From the NCBI GenBank assembly GCA_947171615.1, contig CAMVYG010000156.1, positions 1-5,391 of the forward strand: a DNA stretch of 5,391 nucleotides, given 5' to 3'. Below, in pieces: positions 1-5,391 of the stretch; position 1 is the first letter of the stretch, and each line of letters begins with the position of its first letter. Below the pieces are notes generated by a model that had not been told where the DNA came from, searched no databases, and saw nothing but the letters and a program-made list of their open reading frames with translations. This DNA is from an uncultured Clostridia bacterium. GTDB taxonomy: Bacteria > Bacillota > Clostridia > Oscillospirales > Acutalibacteraceae. The position numbers and the translations under genes were made by a program.

Positions 1-1192
1 AGTTTTTGATCTGCTTATAGGAAAACCGCAGCGGTGTACTTCGCTTTAAACGTAAACCATCACTTTCTTTTCGGCGCATATAAACGCTTTGCACCAGCCC
101 AAATCCCAAATAGAGACAGGCCGCGGAAGAACCGCCTGCACTGAAAAAGGGAAGCGTCACTCCCATAGCGGGAAGAAGCGTCAAACACATGCCAATGTTG
201 GAAACGGACTGTAAGGCAACCAGACCGAAAAAGCCAAAGCAAATATATTTTCCTAAATCATCTCGGGAAGAGTGTGCCACATGCAGAATTTTCAGTAAAA
301 AAAGAAGCAGAAGCAAAATGATAAGGGAACAGCCAATAAATCCCAGTTCTTCCCCGGCCACGGAAAAGATGTAGTCGCTGTGTTGGAAAGGTACGCTGTT
401 ATTTGCTACACGTCCGCCTTCAAAAAGGCCTTGTCCCCGCAGCCGTCCGCTGCCGATGGAAATTCTTCCCTGATACTGCTGATAGCCGTCGTTCATCTGT
501 ATCGTAGAATTTTCTAAATTGAATACGGCAATGAATCGGTTTTTTTGATAGTCCTTCAAAACGAAGTTCCACAATAAAGGTATGGCCGCCAGCACCATAG
601 CGCCCAGGATCGCAAAATAACGCAGCTGAATTCCGGCGGCAAGACTCATGGACAGGAAGATAAAGAAAAATACAATGGCAGCGCCGGTGTCTCCCTGCAT
701 TTCGCAAAGCAGGAGCGGAACCAAAGCGTGAAGCGCCAGAAAAATAACCTGTAAAGGCTCTTTCAACCTGCCGCGCTTTTGCACGATGTCAAGATGCTTT
801 GCATAGGTGATCATAAAAGCGATTTTAACCAGTTCAGAAGACTGAAAGGTCCGTCCGCCGATATTGATCCACGCCTTTGCGGCAACGCCACCACCACCGG
901 TAACTTCTTCACCGAAAAGATAAGTGTAGATCATCAGAAAAATGGAAAATCCGGCGATCAGTTACCAGAAATTGGCAATTTCCGAATAATCGATAAAGGA
1001 AATCACCACAGCGCCGATCACACCCAGACCAATAGCGAAAAGCTGAGTGCGAAAATAGTTGGCTTCCGTAGCCCGTGATACACTTTTCAGCAAGATCAGG
1101 CTGTAAACAGAAATAAGCGCCAAAATAAGCCACAAAAGAATATCGGCACGTTTCACATAATTAAAGAATCCCTTAAAACCACGCTTTATCAT
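1..1192 (-). pseudogene. rodA: RodA/FtsW-family SEDS peptidoglycan glycosyltransferase, interrupted by one in-frame TAA; 3' end beyond the window
   Basis: SEDS proteins are multi-pass membrane enzymes that polymerise lipid II into glycan strands with a partner class B PBP. Reading from ATG 1190-1192 gives 76 codons, a TAA at 962-964, then 320 more codons in the same frame to the edge without another stop. That is 397 positions, close to a full RodA, so only a few C-terminal residues should be missing. TM1 is about residues 18-35 and TM2 about 51-67; the stop falls at the start of TM3. Downstream family signatures are intact: AWINIGGRTFQSSE (107-120), QHSDYIFSVAGEELGFIG (270-287) with the probable catalytic Asp273, and the GVTLPFFSAGGSS block (344-356). 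The absence of other damage argues for a recent mutation or a sequence error. RodA rather than FtsW/SpoVE is favoured by overall resemblance, but this is not certain. Start support: GGA at 1201-1203 and AAGGAA slightly farther upstream, a weak ribosome binding site. Confidence 0.85.
962..964 (-). other. Premature in-frame TAA stop in rodA (codon 77)
   Basis: The codons around it read GCC-AAT-TTC-TGG-TAA-CTG-ATC-GCC on the minus strand. The frame is continuous on both sides, so this is a substitution-type nonsense codon and not a frameshift. SEDS relatives often have an aromatic residue after this Trp, so a Tyr codon (TAT/TAC) changed at the third base is the simplest ancestor; that is inference. 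The next ATG is ten codons on and has no Shine-Dalgarno sequence, so efficient re-initiation there looks unlikely. Confidence 0.9.
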
Positions 1193-1200
1193 AAAAATCG

Positions 1201-1275
1201 TCCATTCCTTTTTTCGGAATTTGTGCCGGTCAGCGCAGCCGATTGCCGCTTTGCTTGTGGCGGCAAAGGCACAAA
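1201..1275 (-). promoter_or_regulatory. Structured 5' leader of rodA: possible three-way junction next to the ribosome binding site
   Basis: Read on the rodA strand, TTTGTGCC (1275-1268) pairs with GGCACAAA (1227-1220) as an 8-bp closing stem. It encloses two hairpins: TTGCCGC/GCGGCAA (1266-1260 with 1249-1243, 10-nt loop) and TCGGC-TGC-GCTGA (1242-1230, one G-U pair). Immediately after, ATTCC (1220-1216) can pair with GGAAT (1208-1204), which overlaps the weak ribosome binding site; base 1220 is shared with the closing stem, so the two cannot be fully formed together. The G-U pair becomes an A-C mismatch on the plus strand, which favours a minus-strand RNA. I recognise no known riboswitch class. 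It could also be incidental pairing or a dispersed repeat. Confidence 0.4.
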
Positions 1276-1281
1276 AACGGT

Positions 1282-1317
1282 GTGTGAAAAAGCATTTTTC
1301 ACACTATTTTTTTCATT
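1282..1317 (+). terminator. Perfect 10-bp hairpin followed by a T-run (plus-strand terminator-like)
   Basis: GTGTGAAAAA (1282-1291), loop GCA, and TTTTTCACAC (1295-1304) form a perfect stem, followed by TA and seven Ts (1307-1313). On the plus strand this has the form of an intrinsic terminator, though half the stem is A-T. No plus-strand gene precedes it, so it would stop antisense transcription coming out of rodA before the fhs promoter. On the minus strand the same palindrome is a hairpin within the rodA leader, with only a short T5 run a few bases later. Which role is real cannot be settled from sequence. Confidence 0.4.
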
Positions 1318-1332
1318 TTGAGGTTTGGAAAG

Positions 1333-1351
1333 GGGAAAAGCCTCTTTTCCC
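1333..1351. repeat. Perfect 8-bp inverted repeat in the rodA leader
   Basis: GGGAAAAG (1333-1340), loop CCT, and CTTTTCCC (1344-1351) form a perfect hairpin. It lies about 25 nt downstream of the predicted rodA transcription start (minus strand) and about 75 bp upstream of the fhs promoter. There is no T-run on the plus strand and only a short T3 on the minus strand, so it is not a convincing terminator. It may help stabilise the 5' end of the rodA mRNA or be a protein-binding palindrome. Confidence 0.4.
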
Positions 1352-1380
1352 GTGTATGATGTTTAGATTATTTTATCTTT

Positions 1381-1409
1381 AGTATACCAGAAGATGAAGA
1401 ATGCGGCAA
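1381..1409 (-). promoter_or_regulatory. Predicted sigma-A promoter for rodA (extended -10)
   Basis: On the minus strand, a -35 box TTGCCG (1409-1404, 4/6 to TTGACA) is separated by 17 bp from a -10 box TATACT (1386-1381, 5/6), preceded by TGG, an extended -10 TGn motif (1389-1387). Transcription would begin near 1374, leaving a leader of about 180 nt before the rodA ATG. Spacing and position directly upstream of the gene support the call; no experimental start site is available. Confidence 0.65.
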
Positions 1410-1427
1410 GTTTTTTTACCCTTAGTC

Positions 1428-1456
1428 TTTACTATTCCGGCAAGATACTTTATAAT
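1428..1456 (+). promoter_or_regulatory. Predicted sigma-A promoter for the fhs-tsaE-tsaB-rpiB-upp operon
   Basis: A -35 box TTTACT (1428-1433, 4/6 to TTGACA), a 17-bp spacer and a perfect -10 box TATAAT (1451-1456) predict a start near 1463, giving a leader of about 53 nt. A T7 tract (1411-1417) just upstream could act as an UP-like element. The leader contains a direct repeat GGCCGG-TTCT-GGCCGG (1483-1498), part of which can fold into a 4-5 bp hairpin before the ribosome binding site. No other good promoter is visible up to upp. Confidence 0.7.
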
Positions 1457-1516
1457 TCATACTGAAAGACAAAAAATCCAAAGGCCGGTTCTGGCCGGAA
1501 AGGTGTGGGAAAGTAT

Positions 1517-3193
1517 ATGCTGACTGATATTGAGATCGCACAGGGAACAACCTTGAGGCCTGTTTCTGAAATTGCCACGGAATTGGGGATTCAGGAAGAC
1601 GAACTGGAGCTTTATGGAAAATATAAAGCAAAAATCAATGAAAGCGCTTTTGCACGTTTGGCAGATCAGCCGGACGGCAAGCTGATCCTGGTTACGGCCA
1701 TCAATCCAACGCCTGCGGGGGAAGGGAAAACCACTACCACAGCAGGTTTGGGAGAGGCCATGGCAAAGATCGGAAAGAAAGCGATCATTGCCCTGCGGGA
1801 GCCATCTCTTGGGCCGGTGTTCGGAGTAAAGGGCGGCGCTGCCGGCGGCGGTTACGCTCAGGTCCTGCCCATGGAAGATATCAATCTGCATTTCACGGGG
1901 GACATGCACGCAATCACCTCTGCCAACAATCTTTGCTGCGCTATGCTGGATAACCATATGCAGCAGGGAAATCCTCTGGGAATCGATCCCAGAAGAATTC
2001 TGATTAAACGCTGTCTGGATATGAACGATCGTGCATTACGTAACATCGTGGTAGGCCTTGGCGGAAAAATTAACGGCGTTCCCAGAGAAGACGGTTTTAT
2101 TATCACAGTGGCGTCAGAGGTTATGGCCATTCTTTGTCTGGCAAAGGATATGGAAGATCTGAAAAAACGGCTGGGGAATATTTTGATTGCATATACCTAC
2201 GGCGGTACGCCTGTCTATGCCCGGGATATCAAGGCGGAGGGGGCTATGGCCGCTTTGCTGCGGGATGCGGTCAATCCCAATCTGGTGCAGACCATTGAAG
2301 GCACTCCGGCGATCATGCACGGGGGCCCCTTTGCCAATATTGCTCACGGCTGCAATTCTGTAAGAGCAACCAGGCTGGCGCTGAAACTGGCTGATTACTG
2401 CATTACGGAAGCAGGCTTCGGCTCTGATCTGGGCGCGGAAAAGTTTATGGATATTAAATGCCGTATGGCACAGTTGAATCCTTCCTGCGTGGTGGTAGTG
2501 GCTACTGTTCGGGCTTTGAAATATAACGGCGGCGTGGCTAAGGCGGAGCTGGCACAAGAAAATGTAGAGGCTTTGAAAAAAGGTTCCGTAAATTTGAAGG
2601 CCCATGTAGAGAATATGCAGAAATTCGGCGTGCCTGTAGTAGTGGCGATCAACCGTTTTGGTACGGATACAGATGCCGAGCTTCAAGTCATTGACGATTG
2701 CTGCAAGGAGTTAGGCGTTTCCTATGCGTTGTCCGAAGTGTTCGGAAAAGGCGGGGAAGGCGGCAAGGAGCTGGCGGAAACGATTTGCCGCGTCATTCAG
2801 GAAAACGAAGGGAAGACACAGTTTGCTCCTATTTATTCCGATGTGCTTCCAATTGAGAAAAAGATTCAGGCCGTTGCGGAAAAAATTTACGGTGCAGATG
2901 GTGTGATTTTCACAAAACAGGCGCAGAAATCCTTGCAGGAGATCAAGGCGTTAGGTGGAGACTCCATGCCGGTATGTATTGCAAAAACGCAGTATTCCCT
3001 TTCTGACGATCCTGCCTTGCTGGGCAGACCAAGTGGATTCCAGATCACAATTCGGGATCTGAAGCTCTCCAGCGGCGCAGGTTTTGTAGTGGCCTATGCA
3101 GGCGATATTATGACGATGCCCGGTTTACCGAAAGTTCCCGCTGCGGAAAAAATCGATGTGGACGAATCTGCCGTGATTCACGGTTTGTTCTGA
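1517..3193 (+). CDS. fhs: Formate-tetrahydrofolate ligase (10-formyl-THF synthetase)
   Basis: This cytoplasmic enzyme joins formate to tetrahydrofolate at the expense of ATP, giving 10-formyl-THF for purine synthesis, Met-tRNA formylation and, in acetogens, the methyl branch of the Wood-Ljungdahl pathway. The 558-residue product matches the usual length of about 556-560. Visible motifs are the nucleotide-binding TPAGEGKT (65-72), REPSLGPVFG (94-103) with Arg94 likely binding formyl phosphate, LHFTGDMHA (124-132), NRFGTDTDAE and KGGEGG in the folate region, and a C-terminal MTMPGLPKVPAAEKID segment. Phe409 stands where the Moorella enzyme has Trp412, while Phe381 matches its Phe384 (numbering from memory). 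ATG 1517 is preferred over an in-frame GTG at 1505: the family starts M-x-TDIEIAQ, and AAAGGTG (1499-1505) supplies a ribosome binding site at somewhat long spacing. The stop overlaps the tsaE start (TGATG). Presence of fhs alone does not show acetogenesis. Confidence 0.98.
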   Translation: MLTDIEIAQGTTLRPVSEIATELGIQEDELELYGKYKAKINESAFARLADQPDGKLILVTAINPTPAGEGKTTTTAGLGEAMAKIGKKAIIALREPSLGPVFGVKGGAAGGGYAQVLPMEDINLHFTGDMHAITSANNLCCAMLDNHMQQGNPLGIDPRRILIKRCLDMNDRALRNIVVGLGGKINGVPREDGFIITVASEVMAILCLAKDMEDLKKRLGNILIAYTYGGTPVYARDIKAEGAMAALLRDAVNPNLVQTIEGTPAIMHGGPFANIAHGCNSVRATRLALKLADYCITEAGFGSDLGAEKFMDIKCRMAQLNPSCVVVVATVRALKYNGGVAKAELAQENVEALKKGSVNLKAHVENMQKFGVPVVVAINRFGTDTDAELQVIDDCCKELGVSYALSEVFGKGGEGGKELAETICRVIQENEGKTQFAPIYSDVLPIEKKIQAVAEKIYGADGVIFTKQAQKSLQEIKALGGDSMPVCIAKTQYSLSDDPALLGRPSGFQITIRDLKLSSGAGFVVAYAGDIMTMPGLPKVPAAEKIDVDESAVIHGLF

Positions 3194-3627
3194 TGCGTCA
3201 GGAATTTATTACCCATTCGGCAACGGAAACAAGGGCTTTGGCGACTCGGCTGGCGGCTCGACTGCAGGGCGGCGAGGTTTTGGCCTTTACCGGAGGAATG
3301 GGTATGGGAAAAACTGCCTTTACTTCCGGGCTTGTTTCTGCTCTGGGAGCCGGCGATGTGGTTTCCAGCCCAACCTTTGCCATTGTCAATGAATATGTGG
3401 GCAGGCTGACGGTGGAGCATTTCGATATGTACCGTATCACAGGCTGGGATGATTTGTATTCTACCGGTTTCTTTGACTATTTGGATACGGATTGTGTGCT
3501 GATCGTTGAATGGAGCGAAAATATTGAAGCGGCGCTGCCGAAAGATACGTTGTGGATCCATATTCGTCCCGGCACAACAGAAACCATGCGCGTCATCACT
3601 TTGGAGGGCTGGAAGGAGGAACTGTAA
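3193..3627 (+). CDS. tsaE: tRNA threonylcarbamoyladenosine biosynthesis ATPase TsaE
   Basis: TsaE is the small P-loop ATPase that works with TsaB and TsaD to install t6A at position 37 of ANN-decoding tRNAs. It is 144 residues, typical for the family. Motifs in order are Walker A GGMGMGKT (34-41), SPTF (59-62) followed by IVNEY, HFDMYR (76-81) and EWSEN (106-110). The Walker A differs from the common GDLGAGKT at three positions but keeps the catalytic GKT. The start overlaps the fhs stop by one base (TGATG) and lacks a clear Shine-Dalgarno sequence, which suggests translational coupling to fhs. A CCGTG-ATT-CACGG hairpin (3171-3183) sits just before the junction. Its 3' end carries the tsaB ribosome binding site, and tsaB begins one base after its stop, consistent with co-production of the two partners. 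Confidence 0.96.
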   Translation: MRQEFITHSATETRALATRLAARLQGGEVLAFTGGMGMGKTAFTSGLVSALGAGDVVSSPTFAIVNEYVGRLTVEHFDMYRITGWDDLYSTGFFDYLDTDCVLIVEWSENIEAALPKDTLWIHIRPGTTETMRVITLEGWKEEL

Positions 3628-3628
3628 T

Positions 3629-4342
3629 ATGTTGCTTTTGGCAATTGATTCGTCAGCAGGGCCCGCTTCTGCCGCTGTGATGGAAGACGAAAAGCTGCTG
3701 GGAGAATATTTTATCAATTCAAAGCAAACACACAGCCAAACGCTTCTTCCCATGGTGGAAAATCTGCTTGCTTCCCTGGGGAAAAGCTGCGCCGAACTTG
3801 ACGCTTTAGCAGTGTCCTGCGGTCCAGGTTCTTTTACTGGGGTGCGTATTGGCATTTCCTGCGTCAAAGGGCTTTCCATGCCGAACAACACGCCTTGCTG
3901 CGGCGTTTCTACCCTGGAAGCGATTGCCGTGCCGGGAGTATATTATGAAGGTGCTTTCATCTGTGCGGTTATGGATGCCCGATGCGGACAGGTATATCAG
4001 GCATTGTTTCGAACGGAAAACGGCACGCTTCATCGACTTACACCGGATCGTGCACTGTCTGTTGCGGCGCTTTCTGAGGAATGCAAAAAGTATGGAAGCG
4101 ATCTGATCTTGTTTGGAGACGGCGCCGCTTTGTGTTACGAAACCTTCCGGGAATGGGGAGCGCGCATTGCGCCGCCGGAACTGCGGTTTCAGCGCGCGTC
4201 CTCTGTGGCTGTTGCCGCCAGAGTGCAAATTTTGGAAGGTAAAACAGTTTTCGCACAAGAACTGCTCCCCGCTTATTTGAGATTGCCACAAGCAGAGAGA
4301 GAGTTAAAAAAGAAGCAGGAAGAAAAGGAGAAGGAACTATGA
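3629..4342 (+). CDS. tsaB: tRNA threonylcarbamoyladenosine biosynthesis protein TsaB
   Basis: TsaB is an ASKHA-fold paralogue of TsaD that scaffolds the TsaB-TsaD-TsaE complex for t6A37 formation; it is not itself the transferase. The product is 237 residues. Signatures are the N-terminal LLLAIDSS (2-9), the HSQTLLP segment (35-41), and SCGPGSFTGVRIG (63-75), the hallmark of TsaB. Near the C-terminus the family-like PAYLRLPQAERE block is followed by a very charged tail of Lys and Glu (about 225-237). The ATG at 3629 has an excellent AAGGAGGA at 3613-3620 with 8-nt spacing, inside the end of tsaE; an in-frame upstream ATG at 3506 lies inside tsaE and is rejected. The stop overlaps rpiB (ATGA). 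Many Firmicutes follow tsaB with rimI and tsaD; neither is here, so tsaD must be elsewhere in the genome. Confidence 0.96.
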   Translation: MLLLAIDSSAGPASAAVMEDEKLLGEYFINSKQTHSQTLLPMVENLLASLGKSCAELDALAVSCGPGSFTGVRIGISCVKGLSMPNNTPCCGVSTLEAIAVPGVYYEGAFICAVMDARCGQVYQALFRTENGTLHRLTPDRALSVAALSEECKKYGSDLILFGDGAALCYETFREWGARIAPPELRFQRASSVAVAARVQILEGKTVFAQELLPAYLRLPQAERELKKKQEEKEKEL

Positions 4343-4785
4343 AGCTTGCAATCGGGTGTGATCACGGCGGTTTCGATCTGAAAGAAGCTGTTCGTGAGTA
4401 TTTGGAGGAACACCATATTGCGTATGAGGATTTCGGTGCATTCAGCACGGAATCTGTAGATTACGCGCCTATTGCCGCAAAGACAGCAAAAGCTGTAGCA
4501 GCCGGTGCTGCGGATTACGGTGTGCTGATTTGCTCTACGGGAATTGGGATTTCCATTGCGGCAAACAAGGTGAAAGGGATTCGGGCGGCTCTATGTACCG
4601 AGCCTTTTTGTGCGGAAATGACCCGCCGCCACAATAACGCCAATATTCTTTGTATGGGTGGTAAAGTGGTGGATCGGGAAACCGCCCTTAAATTGCTGGA
4701 TATTTTTCTTCATACGGAGTTTGAGGGTGGTCGTCACCAAAGGCGTATCGACCAAATCAGGCAAATTGAAGAGGGAACGCTGTAA
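4339..4785 (+). CDS. rpiB: Ribose-5-phosphate isomerase B
   Basis: RpiB interconverts ribulose-5-phosphate and ribose-5-phosphate in the pentose phosphate pathway, feeding PRPP and nucleotide synthesis. The 148-residue protein shows the RpiB/LacAB features: CDHGG (7-11, Asp8-His9), CSTGIG (65-70) with the catalytic-base Cys65 and Thr67, RRHNNANIL with His98, and GGRHQRRIDQI near the C-terminus with phosphate-binding Arg132 and Arg136. These align one residue off the E. coli RpiB residues as remembered (Cys66, His99, Arg133, Arg137). The ATG overlaps the tsaB stop (ATGA), and AAGGAG (4325-4330) within the purine-rich end of tsaB is its ribosome binding site at 8-nt spacing. LacA/LacB and related sugar-phosphate isomerases are alternatives, but the motif set, the lack of a lactose/galactose context and the adjacent upp favour RpiB. 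Confidence 0.95.
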   Translation: MKLAIGCDHGGFDLKEAVREYLEEHHIAYEDFGAFSTESVDYAPIAAKTAKAVAAGAADYGVLICSTGIGISIAANKVKGIRAALCTEPFCAEMTRRHNNANILCMGGKVVDRETALKLLDIFLHTEFEGGRHQRRIDQIRQIEEGTL

Positions 4786-4796
4786 CTAAGGAAAAA

Positions 4797-4820
4797 CCGT
4801 GCGAAATGTTTTTTGCGCGG
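4797..4820 (+). promoter_or_regulatory. RNA hairpin just upstream of the upp ribosome binding site
   Basis: In RNA, CCGUGCGAAA (4797-4806), loop UGUU, and UUUUGCGCGG (4811-4820) form a 10-bp stem with two G-U pairs. On the opposite strand those two pairs become A-C mismatches, so the fold suits the plus-strand message. It ends 7 nt before the AGGAGG of upp (4828-4833) and has no following T-run, so it does not look like a terminator. It may affect upp translation, mRNA processing or decay in the 57-nt gap between rpiB and upp. It does not resemble the PyrR-binding loop consensus I know. Confidence 0.4.
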
Positions 4821-4842
4821 AGATAATAGGAGGAATCAGAAG

Positions 4843-5391
4843 ATGCAGGAAAACAAAAACATTTTCGTAATGGATCACCCGCTGATTCAGCACAAATTGA
4901 CCTTTTTGCGGGACAGCGCTACCGGTACCAAGCATTTTCGGGAGCTTGTCAATGAAATTGCCACATTGATGTGCTATGAGGCCACACGGGATCTGCCCCT
5001 GATGGATGTGGAAATTGAAACACCCATGCAGAAAACCACCACAAAGGTGATCGCAGGGCGCAAATTGGCCTTTGTTCCCATTTTGCGCGCCGGTTTGGGC
5101 ATGGTGGACGGTATGCTGAATCTGGTTCCTTCGGCCAAGGTAGGGCATATTGGTCTGTATCGGGATCATGACACCTTGCAGCCTGTAGAGTATTATAATA
5201 AGCTGCCACAGGATATTGAAGAACGGGATGTGATCGTACTGGATCCCATGCTGGCAACCGGCGGCTCCGCTATTGATGCGATCAGCATCGTGAAGCGCAG
5301 TAATCCCAAGAGTATTAAATTCCTTTGCATTATTTCTGCTCCTGAAGGTCTGGAAGCTCTGACAAAGGCCCATCCCGATGTGCATATTTAT
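4843..5391 (+). CDS. upp: Uracil phosphoribosyltransferase, C-terminus cut by the window edge
   Basis: Upp converts uracil and PRPP to UMP and diphosphate in pyrimidine salvage. The window holds 183 codons of a protein usually about 208-210 residues, so roughly 26 C-terminal residues including the uracil-contacting segment lie beyond the edge. Visible features are the typical start region DHPLIQHKLTFLRD (11-24), PILRAGLGMVDG (79-90), GLYRD (104-108), and the PRPP-binding loop DPMLATGGS (134-142) that marks type I phosphoribosyltransferases of the UPRT class. ATG 4843 has a strong AGGAGG (4828-4833) at 9-nt spacing. It lies 57 nt after rpiB with no terminator or obvious promoter between, so it is probably the next gene of the operon. 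RpiB makes the ribose-5-phosphate from which its co-substrate PRPP is built. Confidence 0.97.
   Translation, partial: MQENKNIFVMDHPLIQHKLTFLRDSATGTKHFRELVNEIATLMCYEATRDLPLMDVEIETPMQKTTTKVIAGRKLAFVPILRAGLGMVDGMLNLVPSAKVGHIGLYRDHDTLQPVEYYNKLPQDIEERDVIVLDPMLATGGSAIDAISIVKRSNPKSIKFLCIISAPEGLEALTKAHPDVHIY

Noticed and set aside
779..1078. Plus-strand open frame of 99 codons antisense to rodA
   Set aside because: It lies wholly opposite the well-supported SEDS coding frame, lacks a ribosome binding site and shows no recognisable domain.
909..1133. Frameshift as the cause of the rodA interruption
   Set aside because: The other minus-strand frame here encodes no SEDS-like sequence, and homology resumes in the original frame immediately after the TAA, so it is a nonsense codon and not an indel.
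1505..1516. GTG at 1505 as the fhs start (four extra residues)
   Set aside because: The family begins near M-x-TDIEIAQ, matching ATG 1517. The GTG has no ribosome binding site of its own and lies within the one for 1517.
1457..1516. Tetrahydrofolate riboswitch in the fhs leader
   Set aside because: The leader is only about 53 nt and shows none of the conserved THF-aptamer features I know; the GGCCGG direct repeat gives only a 4-5 bp hairpin.
2114..2686. Minus-strand open frame of 190 codons across fhs
   Set aside because: It is a shadow of the highly conserved fhs frame; the translation is low in recognisable motifs and has no start context.
3171..3183. CCGTG-ATT-CACGG hairpin at the end of fhs as a terminator
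   Set aside because: The stem is only 5 bp, lies inside coding sequence, has no T-run, and the next gene overlaps the stop codon.
3506..3628. ATG at 3506 as the tsaB start
   Set aside because: It would add 41 residues overlapping tsaE with no match to TsaB, whereas ATG 3629 has a near-perfect ribosome binding site and the expected N-terminus.
4786..5385. Minus-strand open frame of 199 codons across upp
   Set aside because: It is antisense to a clear upp gene with motifs along its length; the long frame is a by-product of upp codon composition.

Overview
The window most likely comes from a Gram-positive Firmicute of the class Clostridia, probably near the Oscillospiraceae/Ruminococcaceae. 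This is judged from AGGAGG-type ribosome binding sites, the protein flavour of the SEDS protein and the FTHFS, and intermediate base composition. No 16S or other taxonomic marker is present, so the placement is an inference.

Layout. Positions 1-1192 (minus strand) carry a rodA/ftsW-family SEDS peptidoglycan polymerase gene whose 3' end lies just beyond the left edge. Its frame is open for 396 sense codons except for one in-frame TAA at 962-964, so it is either a fresh pseudogene or an assembly error. Positions 1193-1516 form a divergent intergenic region. It holds two good sigma-A-type promoters pointing away from each other, with -35 boxes 18 bp apart. The rodA promoter precedes a leader of about 180 nt that is unusually rich in inverted repeats.

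Positions 1517-5391 (plus strand) hold a compact co-directional cluster: fhs (formate-tetrahydrofolate ligase), tsaE and tsaB (tRNA t6A37 synthesis), rpiB (ribose-5-phosphate isomerase B) and upp (uracil phosphoribosyltransferase, cut by the right edge). The junctions are TGATG overlap, 1-nt gap, ATGA overlap and a 57-nt gap with a hairpin. No intrinsic terminator interrupts them, so they look like one operon driven by the promoter at 1428-1456.

Functionally the cluster is housekeeping. FTHFS supplies 10-formyl-THF for purines and initiator formyl-Met. TsaE and TsaB serve tRNA modification needed for ANN decoding. RpiB supplies ribose-5-phosphate, the precursor of PRPP, and Upp uses PRPP to salvage uracil. 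I see no mobile element, CRISPR array, tRNA/rRNA or defence system. The points most worth a second look are the rodA nonsense codon, the structured rodA leader, the strand-specific hairpin before upp, and a Trp-to-Phe change at the folate-stacking position of FTHFS.
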